Shown here piece after piece: positions 30,593 to 41,312 of a DNA stretch of 64,000 nucleotides. The stretch's first letter is position 1. Each line of letters opens with the position of its first letter. The notes under the pieces are model-generated. The model did not search any database and was not told the origin of the DNA. It saw nothing but the letters and a program-made list of their open reading frames with translations. The translations under genes and the position numbers were made by a program. Source of the DNA: Neoalteromonas flava (lineage in GTDB: Bacteria > Pseudomonadota > Gammaproteobacteria > Enterobacterales > Alteromonadaceae); NCBI RefSeq assembly GCF_002807685.1, contig NZ_PEAX01000002.1:424696-488695 (forward strand), in the 5' to 3' direction.

Positions 30593-33262
30593 ATGAGCCG
30601 TTCTTGGTACCATTCTATCCGCTTTCGGGTGATTGCTATGCTCACCCTAGCGATGCTTTTATTGGCATTGCAAAATCTCATGTCTTTGCGCACCAAAACA
30701 ACGATGACGAACAGTATTGAGCAAACTCAACGCTCATTGGCGGACGTAAGCACCGTTCTTCAACTCGAACGCGATGTCATTGACCTACAGCGCAATGTAT
30801 TGATTTTCAAAGATTCGGCGAGCCTGACTGCAGTTTCTCGCTTTGATCGGCTGTTTCAGCAGATTTCTGAAAACGTTGGCATCTTGCGCACCTCACCATA
30901 CTTTGTAGGCAATCAGGAAAACCTCAATCGCCTAGATCGCATGCAAGAACATTTACGCGACTATGAAACTAACTTTCGGCAAGTTATCGCTGCACGTGAT
31001 AGGCGTACATCGCTCCTGAATGACCAAATCTACTCAAGCTTAACTAAGCTGCGTGATTTTCCGGCGCAAGAAACGGTGCCTGAAGATTCGTCCAATGCGC
31101 AGCTGGAGCTTCTGATTACGCTGCTTGAAAATCATATTCTCGCGTATTTAGAACGACCTGATTCCTCTCACATTCAAGGGTTTACTGCCACACTGGAACA
31201 ACTTCAAGTTGCGACCAATGAATATCTCTCTCCTGTTGGCGCTATCAACTATTCTGTACAGTTAGACCAACTGCAAGACGGTTTTCTGTTACTCACGCAA
31301 TTAACCAGCGGTAATCTTTTTCTCATAAACGTGGTTATGTCTGGCTCTGCGAATGAGTTTCTATATTTAACCAACGCGTTGGTAGAAGAGGTCACTGATT
31401 CTACTTTAGCAGCAACTGCGCTCAGTCAAACCAACTCAGCCAACGCCCGCCAGTTCAGCAATCTAATCGCGGGGACAGTGCTGTTTGTGATGCTGCTCAT
31501 GATGATTTATCTGGTTACCCGGGTTATTTTACCTATCACCGAAATGACTAAAGTGTTTCGCAAGATTGCCGCGGGCGAACGTGATGTAACGATTCCTGCA
31601 TTGACGCGCAAAGATGAAGTAGGTGAACTTGCATCGGCAGCCGATGTATTCAAGCTTAAAAGTGAGCAAGCGTTTGAGCTCTTACAAGATGCCACTGTAT
31701 TAAACGAAGAGCTTTCCAAAGAGCGCAATCGGGCAGAACAAGCTACTGCATCAAAAAGTATCTTTTTAGCCAACATGAGCCATGAAATACGCACACCATT
31801 GAATGGCGTGATAGGTTTGTTGGATCTTGCGCGTAAAGAAGCGTTAACCGATAAGGTTGAGAACTATCTGTCTAAAGCCTCTTTCTCAAGTAACATTTTG
31901 ATGAATGTTATCAATGACATCTTAGACTTCTCAAAAATTGAAGCCGGAAAGCTTGAGATTGAAACAACCAGTTTTTCATTGCATTCACTGTTTAACACCG
32001 TGGTTTCTATAGTGGGTCTACGCGCTAAAGAGAAGAATTTACCCGTCGTTTTTGTTGCTGATCCCGATATGCCGCCGCAGTGTTTAGGCGACCCTATGAG
32101 GATCTCACAAATATTACTTAATTTGTGCAGTAATGCGGTCAAATTTACCCATAAAGGGCAAGTTACTATCACACTCACGCATACCATGAATGCAGCCGGA
32201 AACGGAATGCAATTAAAGTTTCTCGTTGAAGATACTGGTGTTGGTATGACTAACCAGCAATTAGCTAATATTTTTAATCCCTTTACTCAAGCTGATAGCG
32301 CAACAACACGACAGTTCGGAGGAACCGGATTAGGACTTTCTATAGTAAAACAGTTAACCGAGCTTATGGGTGGTAAAGTGTTCACCTGCTCAGAGCTAGG
32401 CAAAGGCAGTAGCTTTTGCGTTAGCCTTCCTTTGCGCACCTTTAAAAATCAAAAAGGGCTATTTGACCTGAACTGTTGTGCCACACTACCCAGCATTATT
32501 TTCCAGAATACGCCGGTAATTCCGCCCCAGTATGCACAAAATGCCTGCATAGATATTGCTATACACTCGTTAGACTCGCTGGAAGACAAATCATCTCTCT
32601 TGGCCAATAAAAATGTGTTATTGGGTATAAATCGCGAGGAAGAACTAGACGCGAGTTTGAATCGCTTGTTAAAACTAAATAGTAACTATACTGCAATTGG
32701 TCTTGTTACCCGCTTCCCTCTGAGCTCGGGAAGCCGGCAACGATTAAGGTCATTAAACGCAACCTATCTCTATCATCCCTTCACGCCGTTGCAGTGGCAG
32801 AGCTTTGTATGTTCACTGAATAATCTACCTGCGCCGAATTTGGAAGCGAAGCCAAGCGAAATAACCACTGAACTTAGCGGGCATGTTTTGCTGGTGGAAG
32901 ACAATACTATCAATCAAGTCGTAGCGGGCGAAATGTTGTCGCAAATGGGGGTTACTCACGACATTGCTGAAGACGGCGAACAAGCAGTCTTAAAAGTTAA
33001 AAACAAACCTACCTATGATGCAGTGCTGATGGATATACAAATGCCAGTGATGGATGGCTATGCAGCAACACAACAACTGCGCCAAGAGGGTTTCGACCAT
33101 CTCCCAATCATTGGCTTATCTGCAAACGCTATGCGCGAAGATTTTGCTCGCGCCAAAGAAGCTGGAATGAATGACTATCTGACTAAACCTATCAAAAGCC
33201 AAGCGTTATACGACAAACTCAAAGAATACCTCGTCGAAAAAGACCCGGCCAAAACGAGTTGA
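30593..33262 (+). CDS. Hybrid sensor histidine kinase with receiver domain
   Basis: This 889-residue inner-membrane hybrid kinase has helices at about 12-30 and 290-310 around a helical periplasmic domain, HAMP (about 310-362) and a coiled coil. HisKA carries MSHEIRTPLNG (His397); the ATPase has EDTGVGM and GGTGLGLSI. A divergent region (about 620-750) looks like a receiver that has lost its acidic pocket, and a good C-terminal receiver follows (HVLLVEDNTINQ, phospho-acceptor Asp814 in LMDIQMPVMDG). No HPt is fused, so a separate HPt protein must pass the signal on; the HPt/HD-GYP protein at 24631-25773 is one candidate in the window. The gene begins 7 bases after the binding-protein gene, so the two form an operon. 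Confidence 0.88.
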   Translation: MSRSWYHSIRFRVIAMLTLAMLLLALQNLMSLRTKTTMTNSIEQTQRSLADVSTVLQLERDVIDLQRNVLIFKDSASLTAVSRFDRLFQQISENVGILRTSPYFVGNQENLNRLDRMQEHLRDYETNFRQVIAARDRRTSLLNDQIYSSLTKLRDFPAQETVPEDSSNAQLELLITLLENHILAYLERPDSSHIQGFTATLEQLQVATNEYLSPVGAINYSVQLDQLQDGFLLLTQLTSGNLFLINVVMSGSANEFLYLTNALVEEVTDSTLAATALSQTNSANARQFSNLIAGTVLFVMLLMMIYLVTRVILPITEMTKVFRKIAAGERDVTIPALTRKDEVGELASAADVFKLKSEQAFELLQDATVLNEELSKERNRAEQATASKSIFLANMSHEIRTPLNGVIGLLDLARKEALTDKVENYLSKASFSSNILMNVINDILDFSKIEAGKLEIETTSFSLHSLFNTVVSIVGLRAKEKNLPVVFVADPDMPPQCLGDPMRISQILLNLCSNAVKFTHKGQVTITLTHTMNAAGNGMQLKFLVEDTGVGMTNQQLANIFNPFTQADSATTRQFGGTGLGLSIVKQLTELMGGKVFTCSELGKGSSFCVSLPLRTFKNQKGLFDLNCCATLPSIIFQNTPVIPPQYAQNACIDIAIHSLDSLEDKSSLLANKNVLLGINREEELDASLNRLLKLNSNYTAIGLVTRFPLSSGSRQRLRSLNATYLYHPFTPLQWQSFVCSLNNLPAPNLEAKPSEITTELSGHVLLVEDNTINQVVAGEMLSQMGVTHDIAEDGEQAVLKVKNKPTYDAVLMDIQMPVMDGYAATQQLRQEGFDHLPIIGLSANAMREDFARAKEAGMNDYLTKPIKSQALYDKLKEYLVEKDPAKTS

Positions 33263-33270
33263 CCGGGTTT
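33242..33270. terminator. Possible bidirectional terminator between the hybrid kinase and valS
   Basis: ACCCGG (33243-33248) and CCGGGT (33263-33268) can pair around a 14-base loop. The right arm is followed by TTCC, and the sequence lies at the convergent ends of the two genes. Stem and U-tract are both short. Confidence 0.3.
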
Positions 33271-33275
33271 CCACT

Positions 33276-36056
33276 CTATAGCTCTTGAATGGTTTTCTGT
33301 TGCTCTTGCAGTTTATGTAACTGCTGACTTGCTTCAGCCAGTTTCTGCTGCTCTTTTTCGATAACCGCGGCTGGTGCCTTGCTGACAAAGTTCTCGTTAC
33401 TGAGTTTACCCTGCGTGCGCTGAACATCCTTTTCGATTTTTTCTACCGCCTTGGCAATACGCGCAAGCTCAGCCTCTTTATCTATCAGGCCTGCCATTGG
33501 GATCAAGACTTCCATCTCGCCCACAATCGCACTCGCTGAGGCTGGTGCAGTCTCATTAATGCCGAGTACTTTTATCGACTCTAACTTAGCCATTCGAGTG
33601 AGATAAAGCTCGAGCTCCTCAGCTCGTTGTTGGTCGAGTTCACTAGCGTTACGAAGTATTACACTCAATGGTTTATTGGGGGAAATGTCCATTTCACCAC
33701 GAATGTTACGGATCCCAACAATAACTTTCTTTAACCACTCGATGTCAGCCAAGACTTTCTCATCAATGCCTGACTCTGGTGGTTGGGGAAATCCTTGCAC
33801 CATAATACTGGCAGGTTGTTTTCCTGCATGACCCGTAAGAACTGCGACACGTTGCCAGATACTCTCTGTGATAAATGGCATCATGGGATGCAATAAACGC
33901 ATTAACTGTTCTAACACATTGACTAATGTGTGACGCGTGCCACGTTTTTGAGCTGCCGAGCTTTCTTCACTGTTTAACACTGGTTTGGTGAGTTCTAGGT
34001 ACCAATCACAGAATTGATTCCAAGTGAATTCATACAAAGCTTGCGCTGCAATATCGAAACGGTATTGGCCGAGCGCTTGCTCAAAATCAGCAACGGTTTG
34101 ATAAAAACGCGCCCAAATCCAGCGATCCGCCATGCTTAATTCAAGCTCGTCTGCGCTGGCTTCTTTGCCAGTATCTTCAGTTTCGGTGTTCATCAATACG
34201 AAACGTGAAGCATTCCAAATCTTATTGCAGAAATTGCGATAGCCCTCGACACGGCCCATATCGAAATTAATGTCACGACTGGTCGATGCCATAGCTGCGA
34301 AAGTAAAGCGCAAAGCGTCGGTACCATAGCTCGCTATTCCTTCAGGGAATTGCTTTTCTGTGCGCTTGGCTATCTTGGCTGCTTTTTGCGGTTGCATCAT
34401 GCCACCTGTGCGTTTGGCAACTAACGCATCAAGGCTTATCCCATCAATCAAGTCGATTGGGTCAAGTACATTGCCTTTTGACTTAGACATTTTATCACCC
34501 TGCTCATCACGGATCAGACCGGTGATATAGATGTCTTTGAAAGGGATCTTTCCAGTGAACTTCTTGGTCATCATGATCATGCGTGCGACCCAGAAGAAGA
34601 TAATATCAAAACCAGTCACGAGCACTGAGCTAGGTACAAAGGTATCTAGTTCTGGCGTTTTCTCTGGCCATCCCATGGTCGCAAATGGCCACAATGCTGA
34701 AGAAAACCAAGTATCTAATACATCATCGTCCTGACGTAAAACCACATCATCGGCTAATCCATGCTGAGCGCGTACGGCGGCTTCATCTTCGCCAACATAA
34801 TACTGCCCTGCGTCATCATACCAAGCAGGAATTCGATGACCCCACCATAACTGACGCGAGATACACCAGTCCTGAATATTATGCATCCACTGATAATAGG
34901 TCTTGTTCCAGTTCTCAGGCACAAAACGAATTTCACCTGACTCAACAGCTTCTATCGCTGGCTTTGCCAACGATTCAACGGCCACATACCATTGATCGGT
35001 TAAGTAAGGTTCGATGACGGCACCGGAGCGATCCCCACGCGGTACTTTCAGCGTATGCGGTTCAATTTTAACTAAAACACCAGCGGCGTCTAAGTCGGCA
35101 ACAATCTTTTCGCGGGCATCAAAACGATCTAATCCTTGATAAACAGCAGGTACCTGATCATTCAGCTTTGCATCGTCAGTTAGGATATTGATCATCGCTA
35201 ACTGGTGACGCTTACCCATGTCGTAATCATTGAAATCGTGCGCCGGAGTGATTTTGACGCATCCAGTTCCAAACTCCTGGTCAACATAATCATCAGCGAT
35301 GACCGGAATTAAACGTCCGGTCAATGGTAATTTTATTTCCTTACCGACAAAACCTTTATAACGCTCATCGTCAGGGTGGACCGCAACTGCAGTGTCTCCG
35401 AGCATAGTTTCAGGGCGCGTCGTAGCAACCACCAACTCACCGCTACCATCTGCTAATGGATAGCGCATGTGCCACATAGAGCCGGATTCTTCTTCGTTCA
35501 ATACCTCTAAGTCCGAGACAGCGGTATGCAGCACAGGATCCCAGTTAACCAAACGTTTACCACGATAGATAAGGCCTTCGTTATAGAGATCCACGAAAAC
35601 CTTAGTCACCGCCTTGGAGAGATTCTCATCCATGGTAAAAACTTCGCGGTCCCAATCTGTGGACGTGCCCAAGCGGCGCATTTGCTGACTAATGGTACCG
35701 CCAGACTCAGCTTTCCATTCCCAGACCTTCTCAATGAATGCGTCACGACCTAAATCATGACGGCTCAGACCTTGCGCATCGAGCTGCCGTTCAACCACCA
35801 TTTGGGTAGCAATACCGGCGTGGTCAGTACCGCACTGCCACAAGGTATTGTCCCCCTTCATACGATGATAACGGGTCAAGGTGTCCATAATGGTGTGCTG
35901 GAACGCATGCCCCATGTGCAGACTGCCGGTTACATTCGGAGGCGGTAGCAAAATACAGTAAGGCTCACCACTACCCGATGGTTTGAAATAACCATTTTGT
36001 TCCCAATCGGCATAGCAGGTTTGCTCGATGGCACTGGGGTTAAAGGTCTTATCCAT
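33276..36056 (-). CDS. valS: Valyl-tRNA synthetase
   Basis: ValS charges tRNA-Val and edits mischarged threonine. The class I signatures are present: a HIGH-type [15 protein letters not shown] near residue 36 and KMSKSKGN. The CP1 editing domain includes [18 protein letters not shown], and a C-terminal coiled-coil arm ([18 protein letters not shown]) ends the protein. The ATG at 36056 gives 926 residues and starts [12 protein letters not shown], as usual for the family. A start further up would add 38 residues inside holC. The start overlaps the holC 3' end by eight bases, matching the E. coli pepA-holC-valS order. Confidence 0.97.
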   Translation of the reverse strand: MDKTFNPSAIEQTCYADWEQNGYFKPSGSGEPYCILLPPPNVTGSLHMGHAFQHTIMDTLTRYHRMKGDNTLWQCGTDHAGIATQMVVERQLDAQGLSRHDLGRDAFIEKVWEWKAESGGTISQQMRRLGTSTDWDREVFTMDENLSKAVTKVFVDLYNEGLIYRGKRLVNWDPVLHTAVSDLEVLNEEESGSMWHMRYPLADGSGELVVATTRPETMLGDTAVAVHPDDERYKGFVGKEIKLPLTGRLIPVIADDYVDQEFGTGCVKITPAHDFNDYDMGKRHQLAMINILTDDAKLNDQVPAVYQGLDRFDAREKIVADLDAAGVLVKIEPHTLKVPRGDRSGAVIEPYLTDQWYVAVESLAKPAIEAVESGEIRFVPENWNKTYYQWMHNIQDWCISRQLWWGHRIPAWYDDAGQYYVGEDEAAVRAQHGLADDVVLRQDDDVLDTWFSSALWPFATMGWPEKTPELDTFVPSSVLVTGFDIIFFWVARMIMMTKKFTGKIPFKDIYITGLIRDEQGDKMSKSKGNVLDPIDLIDGISLDALVAKRTGGMMQPQKAAKIAKRTEKQFPEGIASYGTDALRFTFAAMASTSRDINFDMGRVEGYRNFCNKIWNASRFVLMNTETEDTGKEASADELELSMADRWIWARFYQTVADFEQALGQYRFDIAAQALYEFTWNQFCDWYLELTKPVLNSEESSAAQKRGTRHTLVNVLEQLMRLLHPMMPFITESIWQRVAVLTGHAGKQPASIMVQGFPQPPESGIDEKVLADIEWLKKVIVGIRNIRGEMDISPNKPLSVILRNASELDQQRAEELELYLTRMAKLESIKVLGINETAPASASAIVGEMEVLIPMAGLIDKEAELARIAKAVEKIEKDVQRTQGKLSNENFVSKAPAAVIEKEQQKLAEASQQLHKLQEQQKTIQEL

Positions 36057-36486
36057 TATTACTCTCTTTTGAAATTTGCTTAAACTGCATTGTGCAACCG
36101 GCGGCTTGATACGCTTTATACTTTTCCCGCGCAGCCTGTTTAGCTGCATCATCGGTCGGCACAAATTCAATAATATGTTGTGTCGTGCGCGGCAGGTTTA
36201 GTTGTTCTGACGATAGATTAATCATCACTGTTTTCGCCTCACTCACCGGTGGCCATAGTAGCGTTACAGGTGCGCCTGAGGATGGCCCCTCGCCACGCAG
36301 ATTGTGGGCGATAAATGCATCATTCGGCTGTTGCCACAAATGCTCATCCCAATGTTCAGCTTGAGACTTAGTGTCGCAGATCAATGCAACTGGCTTGCGG
36401 GCACGATAAAAACCCACAATCAACGGCGTCACTGCGGCCGTTATATCGGCATCGTCGAGCTGGTAAAACGTGACATCTATCGGCAT
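36049..36486 (-). CDS. holC: DNA polymerase III chi subunit
   Basis: HolC binds single-stranded-DNA-binding protein and links it to the clamp loader through HolD (psi). The 145-residue protein shows the family start VTFYQLDD, the basic segment [15 protein letters not shown] and the [14 protein letters not shown] motif. It lies 3 bases after pepA and overlaps valS by eight bases. Confidence 0.93.
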   Translation of the reverse strand: MPIDVTFYQLDDADITAAVTPLIVGFYRARKPVALICDTKSQAEHWDEHLWQQPNDAFIAHNLRGEGPSSGAPVTLLWPPVSEAKTVMINLSSEQLNLPRTTQHIIEFVPTDDAAKQAAREKYKAYQAAGCTMQFKQISKESNNG

Positions 36487-36489
36487 GGA

Positions 36490-37995
36490 TTAATCTTCCG
36501 TTTTGATCCCTGCGCGATTGAGTAAAAACTGCGTCAGCAAGGGTACCGGACGACCTGTGGCCCCTTTATCCTTGCCGGATTGCCATGCAGTACCCGCGAT
36601 GTCCATATGCGCCCAATTGTATTTTTTAGTAAAGCGCGATAAGAAACAAGCCGCCGTAATAGTACCGGCAGGACGCCCACCTAAGTTTGTCATGTCTGCA
36701 AACGGGCTCTCAATCTGTTCTTGATACTCATCCCAAAGCGGTAAACGCCATGCGCGGTCGGCGCTTTGTTCAGATGCGTTAACTAACTCGTGAGCCAATG
36801 GATTATGCGGGCTCATTACGCCAGTTGCGTGTTTGCCGAGAGCAATGACGCAAGCGCCAGTCAACGTAGCAATGTCAATCACCGTATCCGGAGAGAAGCG
36901 TTCAACATAGGTTAGTGCGTCACACAATACCAAACGCCCTTCAGCATCAGTATTTAATACTTCGACGGTTTGCCCTGACATGGTTGTCAAAATGTCACCC
37001 GGGCGATAGGAACGCCCATCTGGCATATTTTCACAACCAGCCAATACACCAATAACGTTCAACGGCAGGTTTAGCTCAGCCACGGTATGCATTACACCAA
37101 ACACTGATGCAGCACCACACATGTCGTACTTCATCTCATCCATACCATCACCAGGCTTAAGTGAAATGCCACCGCTGTCGAAGGTTAACCCTTTACCTAC
37201 TAAGACAATCGGTGCCGCATCTGGATCACCGCCTTGGTGGTGCAGAATACTCATCATAGATTCATTCTCAGAACCACGCCCCACTGCAAGATACGTATGC
37301 ATTCCGAGCGCTTCCATTTGTGCCTCGTCAACTTTTTCAGCAGTAAGGCTCGGGTATTGTTCAGCCAAAGCTTCAGCCTGTTGCCATAAGTATGCGGGAT
37401 TACAAATATTTGGCGGCATATTTGCTACATCACGTGCAGAACTGCTACCCGTCGCAACCGCGAGCCCGTGCGCGAGTGCGCGCTCACCGATAGGCAATTC
37501 TTTGCGAGTTGGAACGTTAAATACAATCTTACGCAGTGGCCTGCGTGGCTCACCCTTCTTACTCTTTAAATTAAGGAAGGTATACAACGAGTCCTGCGTA
37601 GCTTCTACCGCTTGTCTGATTTTCCAGTAAACATCACGACCTTTAACATGCAGATCGGAAAGATAACAAACCGCCTCCATTGAACCCGTTTCGTTCAAGG
37701 TACGAATGGTTTTCGCAATAATTTGTTTGTACTGACGCTCATCTAACTCACGCTCTTTACCGCACCCAACCAACAGCACTCGTTCACTAAGCACGTTGGG
37801 GACATGGTGCAAGAGCAGCATTTGCCCGGCTTTACCTTCAAGATCACCGCGGCGTAATAAACTACTGATGTAGCCCTGACTAATTTCATCCAGTTGCTCA
37901 GCGACTGGGCTTAGGCGACGCGGCTCATACACGCCCACCACGATACAGGCACTGCGTTGCTTTTCGGGGCTACCACTTTTTACACTAAATTCCAT
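36490..37995 (-). CDS. pepA: Leucyl aminopeptidase / DNA-binding protein PepA
   Basis: PepA is a hexameric leucine aminopeptidase with two metal ions. In E. coli it also binds DNA, acting in carAB control and as accessory protein in Xer recombination. The 501-residue protein aligns end to end with E. coli PepA. The active-site signature [10 protein letters not shown] and the metal ligands in [18 protein letters not shown] are intact. The ATG at 37995 is chosen because it matches the E. coli N-terminus [14 protein letters not shown] and has GAGAG upstream; the alternative adds nine residues. It is divergent from lptF across 213 bp. Confidence 0.97.
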   Translation of the reverse strand: MEFSVKSGSPEKQRSACIVVGVYEPRRLSPVAEQLDEISQGYISSLLRRGDLEGKAGQMLLLHHVPNVLSERVLLVGCGKERELDERQYKQIIAKTIRTLNETGSMEAVCYLSDLHVKGRDVYWKIRQAVEATQDSLYTFLNLKSKKGEPRRPLRKIVFNVPTRKELPIGERALAHGLAVATGSSSARDVANMPPNICNPAYLWQQAEALAEQYPSLTAEKVDEAQMEALGMHTYLAVGRGSENESMMSILHHQGGDPDAAPIVLVGKGLTFDSGGISLKPGDGMDEMKYDMCGAASVFGVMHTVAELNLPLNVIGVLAGCENMPDGRSYRPGDILTTMSGQTVEVLNTDAEGRLVLCDALTYVERFSPDTVIDIATLTGACVIALGKHATGVMSPHNPLAHELVNASEQSADRAWRLPLWDEYQEQIESPFADMTNLGGRPAGTITAACFLSRFTKKYNWAHMDIAGTAWQSGKDKGATGRPVPLLTQFLLNRAGIKTED

Positions 37996-38208
37996 AATAA
38001 TCTCTCGTTCAACAATCCACATTACGCCTTTGAAACTGTCAATTTTATATAATTTGAATTAACCTTAGGCTGTTGGTTGTGATTTAATACGCGGGCAATT
38101 GAATGCGTTATTGTATGACCGCTGGTCGACAAAACTTGTCAAAACACTGAGTTTACTGAAATCTGTGACTTCTTTCATCAAAAATCCAAGTTTTCGTGTA
38201 TCTAACTG

Positions 38209-39318
38209 ATGTTGATTTTCCGTTATTTACTTAAAGAGAGCCTCAAGTCTCAACTCGCCATATTTTTCGTACTAATGGCAATTTTTATTACCTTGCGGTT
38301 CGTGCGCGTGCTTGGCGATGCCTCTGACGGTGATATTCCCGCTAGTTTAGTGGTCGGGTTTCTTGCCCTGTACAGTCCAGTTCTCGCCTCGCTTGTACTT
38401 CCCATCAGTGTATTTTTAGGCATCATGCTCGCCTATGGCCGTCTGTACGTAGATAGTGAGATGACTGTAATGAAAGCCTGTGGGATCAGCGAGTGGTATG
38501 TTACTCGAGTGATGTTAGTGCTGTCTGTGCTAATGATGGCGATTACAGCAGTTATCACCTTGTGGATAGCGCCTCTATCAGCTGAAAGTGAGTACCAACT
38601 TCGCGATAAAGCCGCTTCAGAAGCGGGCATTGCAGCGATTATTCCTGGTAGATTTCAACAAACCGGTAATGATAAGGCCGTCATTTTCGTACACGAAGTT
38701 GACTCCGAAGATGGCAAACCACTCAAGCGCATCTTTCTGTCTCAGCACAAACAAGTGGACGGCGGTAAACCACAAGTTCATGTGGTCTATGCTGATGCGG
38801 GTAGCATTAATGTCACTCCTAGCGGTGCACAAAACCTGATATTAAACGAAGGCAATCAATACGAAGGAAATGTGGAGCAAAATAACTACCGCATTGTCGC
38901 TTTTGATGAGTACCAAATTCAGATCAGTGAACAAGCCCCTACTGAGTCAAACCGTAAGATGGTTGCTGTCCCTACATTAGATTTGCTACAAGATGGTTCG
39001 ATTGAAGCTATTGCTGAACTACAGTGGCGGATTGCGATCCCTCTGTCCTTACCTTTCTTAGTGTTAATTGCCGTGCCGCTGTCATCGGTTGATCCTCGTC
39101 AGGGTCGATTTGGCAAAATGTTTCCTGCCATCTTGCTATACCTTGGGTACTTTCTGTTACTGCTGGCCAGTCGGCGCGTACTTGAAGACGGTAAGATCCC
39201 TGTACAAATCGGATTGTGGTGGGTACATGGCGTCATGTTGATCATAGGGATAACGCTGATTGCCCGAGAGCGTAAAACTGGCACCAAACTGCGTTCAATG
39301 CTGTGGAGGCGCAGCTGA
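38209..39318 (+). CDS. lptF: LPS export ABC transporter permease LptF
   Basis: LptF forms the transmembrane part of LptB2FG with LptG. This 369-residue protein has three N-terminal and three C-terminal membrane helices around a periplasmic jellyroll domain (about 125-260). It opens with MLIFRYLLKESLKSQLAIFF, typical of YjgP. Its stop overlaps the lptG start by one base (TGATG). The lptFG pair lies divergent from pepA, as in E. coli. Confidence 0.96.
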   Translation: MLIFRYLLKESLKSQLAIFFVLMAIFITLRFVRVLGDASDGDIPASLVVGFLALYSPVLASLVLPISVFLGIMLAYGRLYVDSEMTVMKACGISEWYVTRVMLVLSVLMMAITAVITLWIAPLSAESEYQLRDKAASEAGIAAIIPGRFQQTGNDKAVIFVHEVDSEDGKPLKRIFLSQHKQVDGGKPQVHVVYADAGSINVTPSGAQNLILNEGNQYEGNVEQNNYRIVAFDEYQIQISEQAPTESNRKMVAVPTLDLLQDGSIEAIAELQWRIAIPLSLPFLVLIAVPLSSVDPRQGRFGKMFPAILLYLGYFLLLLASRRVLEDGKIPVQIGLWWVHGVMLIIGITLIARERKTGTKLRSMLWRRS

Positions 39319-40379
39319 TGTTTCGTATTCTCGATTGGTATATTGCGCGCACCTTACTCGGCACAGTGTCAATAACCCTGTCTGTTTTGCTTGGCTTAAG
39401 CGCACTGATCAAGTTTGTTGAGCAGTTACGGAAAATTGGTGAAGGCGAATATGACATGACCATTGCATTGGTTTATGTACTTCTAAGCCTACCTCGTGAT
39501 CTTGAGCAGTTTTTCCCCATGGCTACTTTGCTTGGTGGACTGATTGGCATGGGGTTACTCGCAAGTAATTCAGAGTTGGTCGTCATGCAAGCCGCTGGAC
39601 AAAGCCGCTGGAATATTATTAGTTCGGCAATGAAATCATGTGTGGTAATGATCCTCGTAGTGATGTCAGTGGGTGAATTTGTAACGCCAGCCAGCGAAGC
39701 AAAAGCCAAAGAAATTCGTACAGAAGCGATTTCTGGCGGTAGTTTATTTTCGTCGGACCAGCTGGTTTGGGCTAAAGACGGCGATAATTTTGTTAGCATC
39801 GGTCAGGTGGTTTCACGCGATTTACTGCGTGATGTGAGTATTTATTGGTTTGATGGGTCAGCCAACTTACGCCAATTAACCTATGCCAAAGAAGCGATCT
39901 ACCAACAAGAGCGTTGGCAGCTGTTAAACGTTAACCACACCTATTTTAGTGAACAGCGCATCCAACAAGAAAGTGTCGCGGCATTGGATTGGTCGTCTAC
40001 ATTGACGCCTGATAAACTTGGCGTGGTAGCCGTAAAACCCGAGGCTCTGTCGATCCGAGGATTACTCGACTACGTCACCTACCTCAACAATAATGCGCAA
40101 GATCCTGCACGCTATGAATTAGCGCTGTGGCGTAAAATTATGCAGCCTGTATCGGTTTCAGTCATGCTACTGATGGCATTGAGCTTTATTTTTGGACCGT
40201 TACGCAGCGTAACTATGGGCGCTCGCGTGATCATGGGCGTACTTACTGGGTTTGCGTTTTTTATTACCAATGAAGTTTTTGGACCATTGAGTCTCGTCTA
40301 TCAACTACCACCCGCGATTGGCGCACTATTACCGAGTGTAGTATTTGTCGCAATTGCTGCCCTGCTGCTGCGGCGATAG
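39318..40379 (+). CDS. lptG: LPS export ABC transporter permease LptG
   Basis: LptG pairs with LptF and recruits LptC. The protein has the YjgQ start MFRILDWYIARTLL, six membrane helices in two groups and a periplasmic jellyroll. The ATG at 39318 is preferred because GGAGG lies eight bases upstream and because it overlaps the lptF stop; the start 15 bases earlier would place the ribosome site inside the gene. The product is 353 residues. The ATPase LptB is encoded 23 kb away. Confidence 0.96.
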   Translation: MFRILDWYIARTLLGTVSITLSVLLGLSALIKFVEQLRKIGEGEYDMTIALVYVLLSLPRDLEQFFPMATLLGGLIGMGLLASNSELVVMQAAGQSRWNIISSAMKSCVVMILVVMSVGEFVTPASEAKAKEIRTEAISGGSLFSSDQLVWAKDGDNFVSIGQVVSRDLLRDVSIYWFDGSANLRQLTYAKEAIYQQERWQLLNVNHTYFSEQRIQQESVAALDWSSTLTPDKLGVVAVKPEALSIRGLLDYVTYLNNNAQDPARYELALWRKIMQPVSVSVMLLMALSFIFGPLRSVTMGARVIMGVLTGFAFFITNEVFGPLSLVYQLPPAIGALLPSVVFVAIAALLLRR

Positions 40380-40385
40380 AGCAGC

Positions 40386-40919
40386 CTAGCGCCAAGATTT
40401 ATGATCATTCTGCAGCTTACTAAGTTGCACGACCTCAATACCGGAAACGCGGTCTTGCAATGCCAGTTTATGGCGAAAATCCAATAAAACCAGCAGCGTT
40501 CCGATTCCGCCTAAAGAGGAGATTAAACGCACTAACAGGCGTCCGTACCCGACAGGTTTTTCATTCATTGCGTACAACCGTAATCGCCATGCGCGCATCC
40601 CCAGCGTTTGCCCTCCGTGCTTCCAAAACCACAAAAAGAAGCCGATTACCCAAAGCAAAACCCAAGCTTGTACGAGGGACTTGTACAGCAGTGATTCTTG
40701 CATAAATTCATTAAACGGCTGCTCAATGTCATTCGCAATGACACCGTTCTGATACAAAATAAGAAGAATTATTATAATAACTAATGCAGCGCACATTCCC
40801 ACAGCTACAGCAACTAACACATCGTAGACCATTGCTGCTAAACGCTTAAAGAAACCCGCTCGGGGTAAGTTGTCACTGGTTGCGGACACGTTAAACATCC
40901 CTCGACGAAATTTTGCCAT
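40386..40919 (-). CDS. RDD family membrane protein
   Basis: This protein of up to 177 residues has an RDD domain: RAGFFKRLAAMVYDVLVAVAVG carries the Arg and Asp pattern, two further helices follow, and KHGGQTLGMRAWRLRL lies between helices two and three. Some RDD proteins of halophiles act as Na+(Li+, K+)/H+ antiporters, but most are uncharacterised. A Met at residue 8 (GAGGG just before it) is an alternative start. It is convergent with lptG, six bases apart. The product call is secure at family level only. Confidence 0.85.
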   Translation of the reverse strand: MAKFRRGMFNVSATSDNLPRAGFFKRLAAMVYDVLVAVAVGMCAALVIIIILLILYQNGVIANDIEQPFNEFMQESLLYKSLVQAWVLLWVIGFFLWFWKHGGQTLGMRAWRLRLYAMNEKPVGYGRLLVRLISSLGGIGTLLVLLDFRHKLALQDRVSGIEVVQLSKLQNDHKSWR

Positions 40920-41007
40920 AGCATGGCAAAACTCAGCGTCGCTTACCAGCCCACAATCCCGAAAATGGTCAACAATTAAGCATTCGCACCGGATTTTACA
41001 AAATCGC

Positions 41008-41035
41008 TTGCGTGGAAATTACAGCTGGTTATAAT
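41008..41035 (+). promoter_or_regulatory. Promoter of tRNA-Leu
   Basis: TTGCGT (41008-41013) and TATAAT (41030-41035) are 16 bp apart. The sequence after the -10 is GCGCAGCC, a GC-rich discriminator typical of stringently controlled stable-RNA promoters. The expected start site is about 44 bases before the tRNA. Confidence 0.65.
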
Positions 41036-41085
41036 GCGCAGCCTGAAGTCGTTCATAGCATCACTTCAGCGGTATGGTTACCAAT

Positions 41086-41172
41086 GCCAGAGTGGCGAAA
41101 TTGGTAGACGCAGCGGATTCAAAATCCGCCGCCCGTGAGGGTGTGCCGGTTCAAGTCCGGCCTCTGGTACCA
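41086..41172 (+). tRNA. tRNA-Leu (anticodon CAA)
   Basis: An 87-base cloverleaf with encoded CCA. The acceptor stem GCCAGAG pairs with CTCTGGT. The anticodon stem GCGGA/TCCGC encloses loop TTCAAAA with anticodon CAA. A long variable arm (CGCCCGTGAGGGTG region) marks a class II tRNA, and the T-arm reads CCGGTTCAAGTCCGG. It reads UUG codons. Confidence 0.95.
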
Positions 41173-41183
41173 AACCATAAAAT

Positions 41184-41206
41184 AACCGACGCAAGTCGGT
41201 TTTTTT
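41184..41206 (+). terminator. Rho-independent terminator after tRNA-Leu
   Basis: AACCGAC and GTCGGTT pair around GCAA and continue into a T-run. It lies 12 bases after the tRNA CCA end. Confidence 0.85.
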
Positions 41207-41248
41207 GTGTGCGACGCAAGCACACCCTATGGCGTGCCGGCCGCATGA

Positions 41249-41278
41249 CCGGTAAATCAAGTCCGGCCTCTGGTACCA
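41249..41278 (+). pseudogene. tRNA-Leu 3' remnant
   Basis: CCGGT-AAA-TCAAGTCCGG followed by CCTCTGGTACCA reproduces the T-arm and 3' acceptor strand of the neighbouring tRNA, with three A inserted in the T-loop. The D-arm, anticodon arm and 5' acceptor strand are absent, so it cannot make a tRNA. Confidence 0.8.
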
Positions 41279-41289
41279 AACCATAAAAC

Positions 41290-41312
41290 AACCGACGCAA
41301 GTCGGTTTTTTT
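41290..41312 (+). terminator. Second copy of the tRNA-Leu terminator
   Basis: The same AACCGAC/GTCGGTT hairpin and T-run as at 41184-41206, within the downstream repeat copy. Read-through past the first terminator would stop here. Confidence 0.75.
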
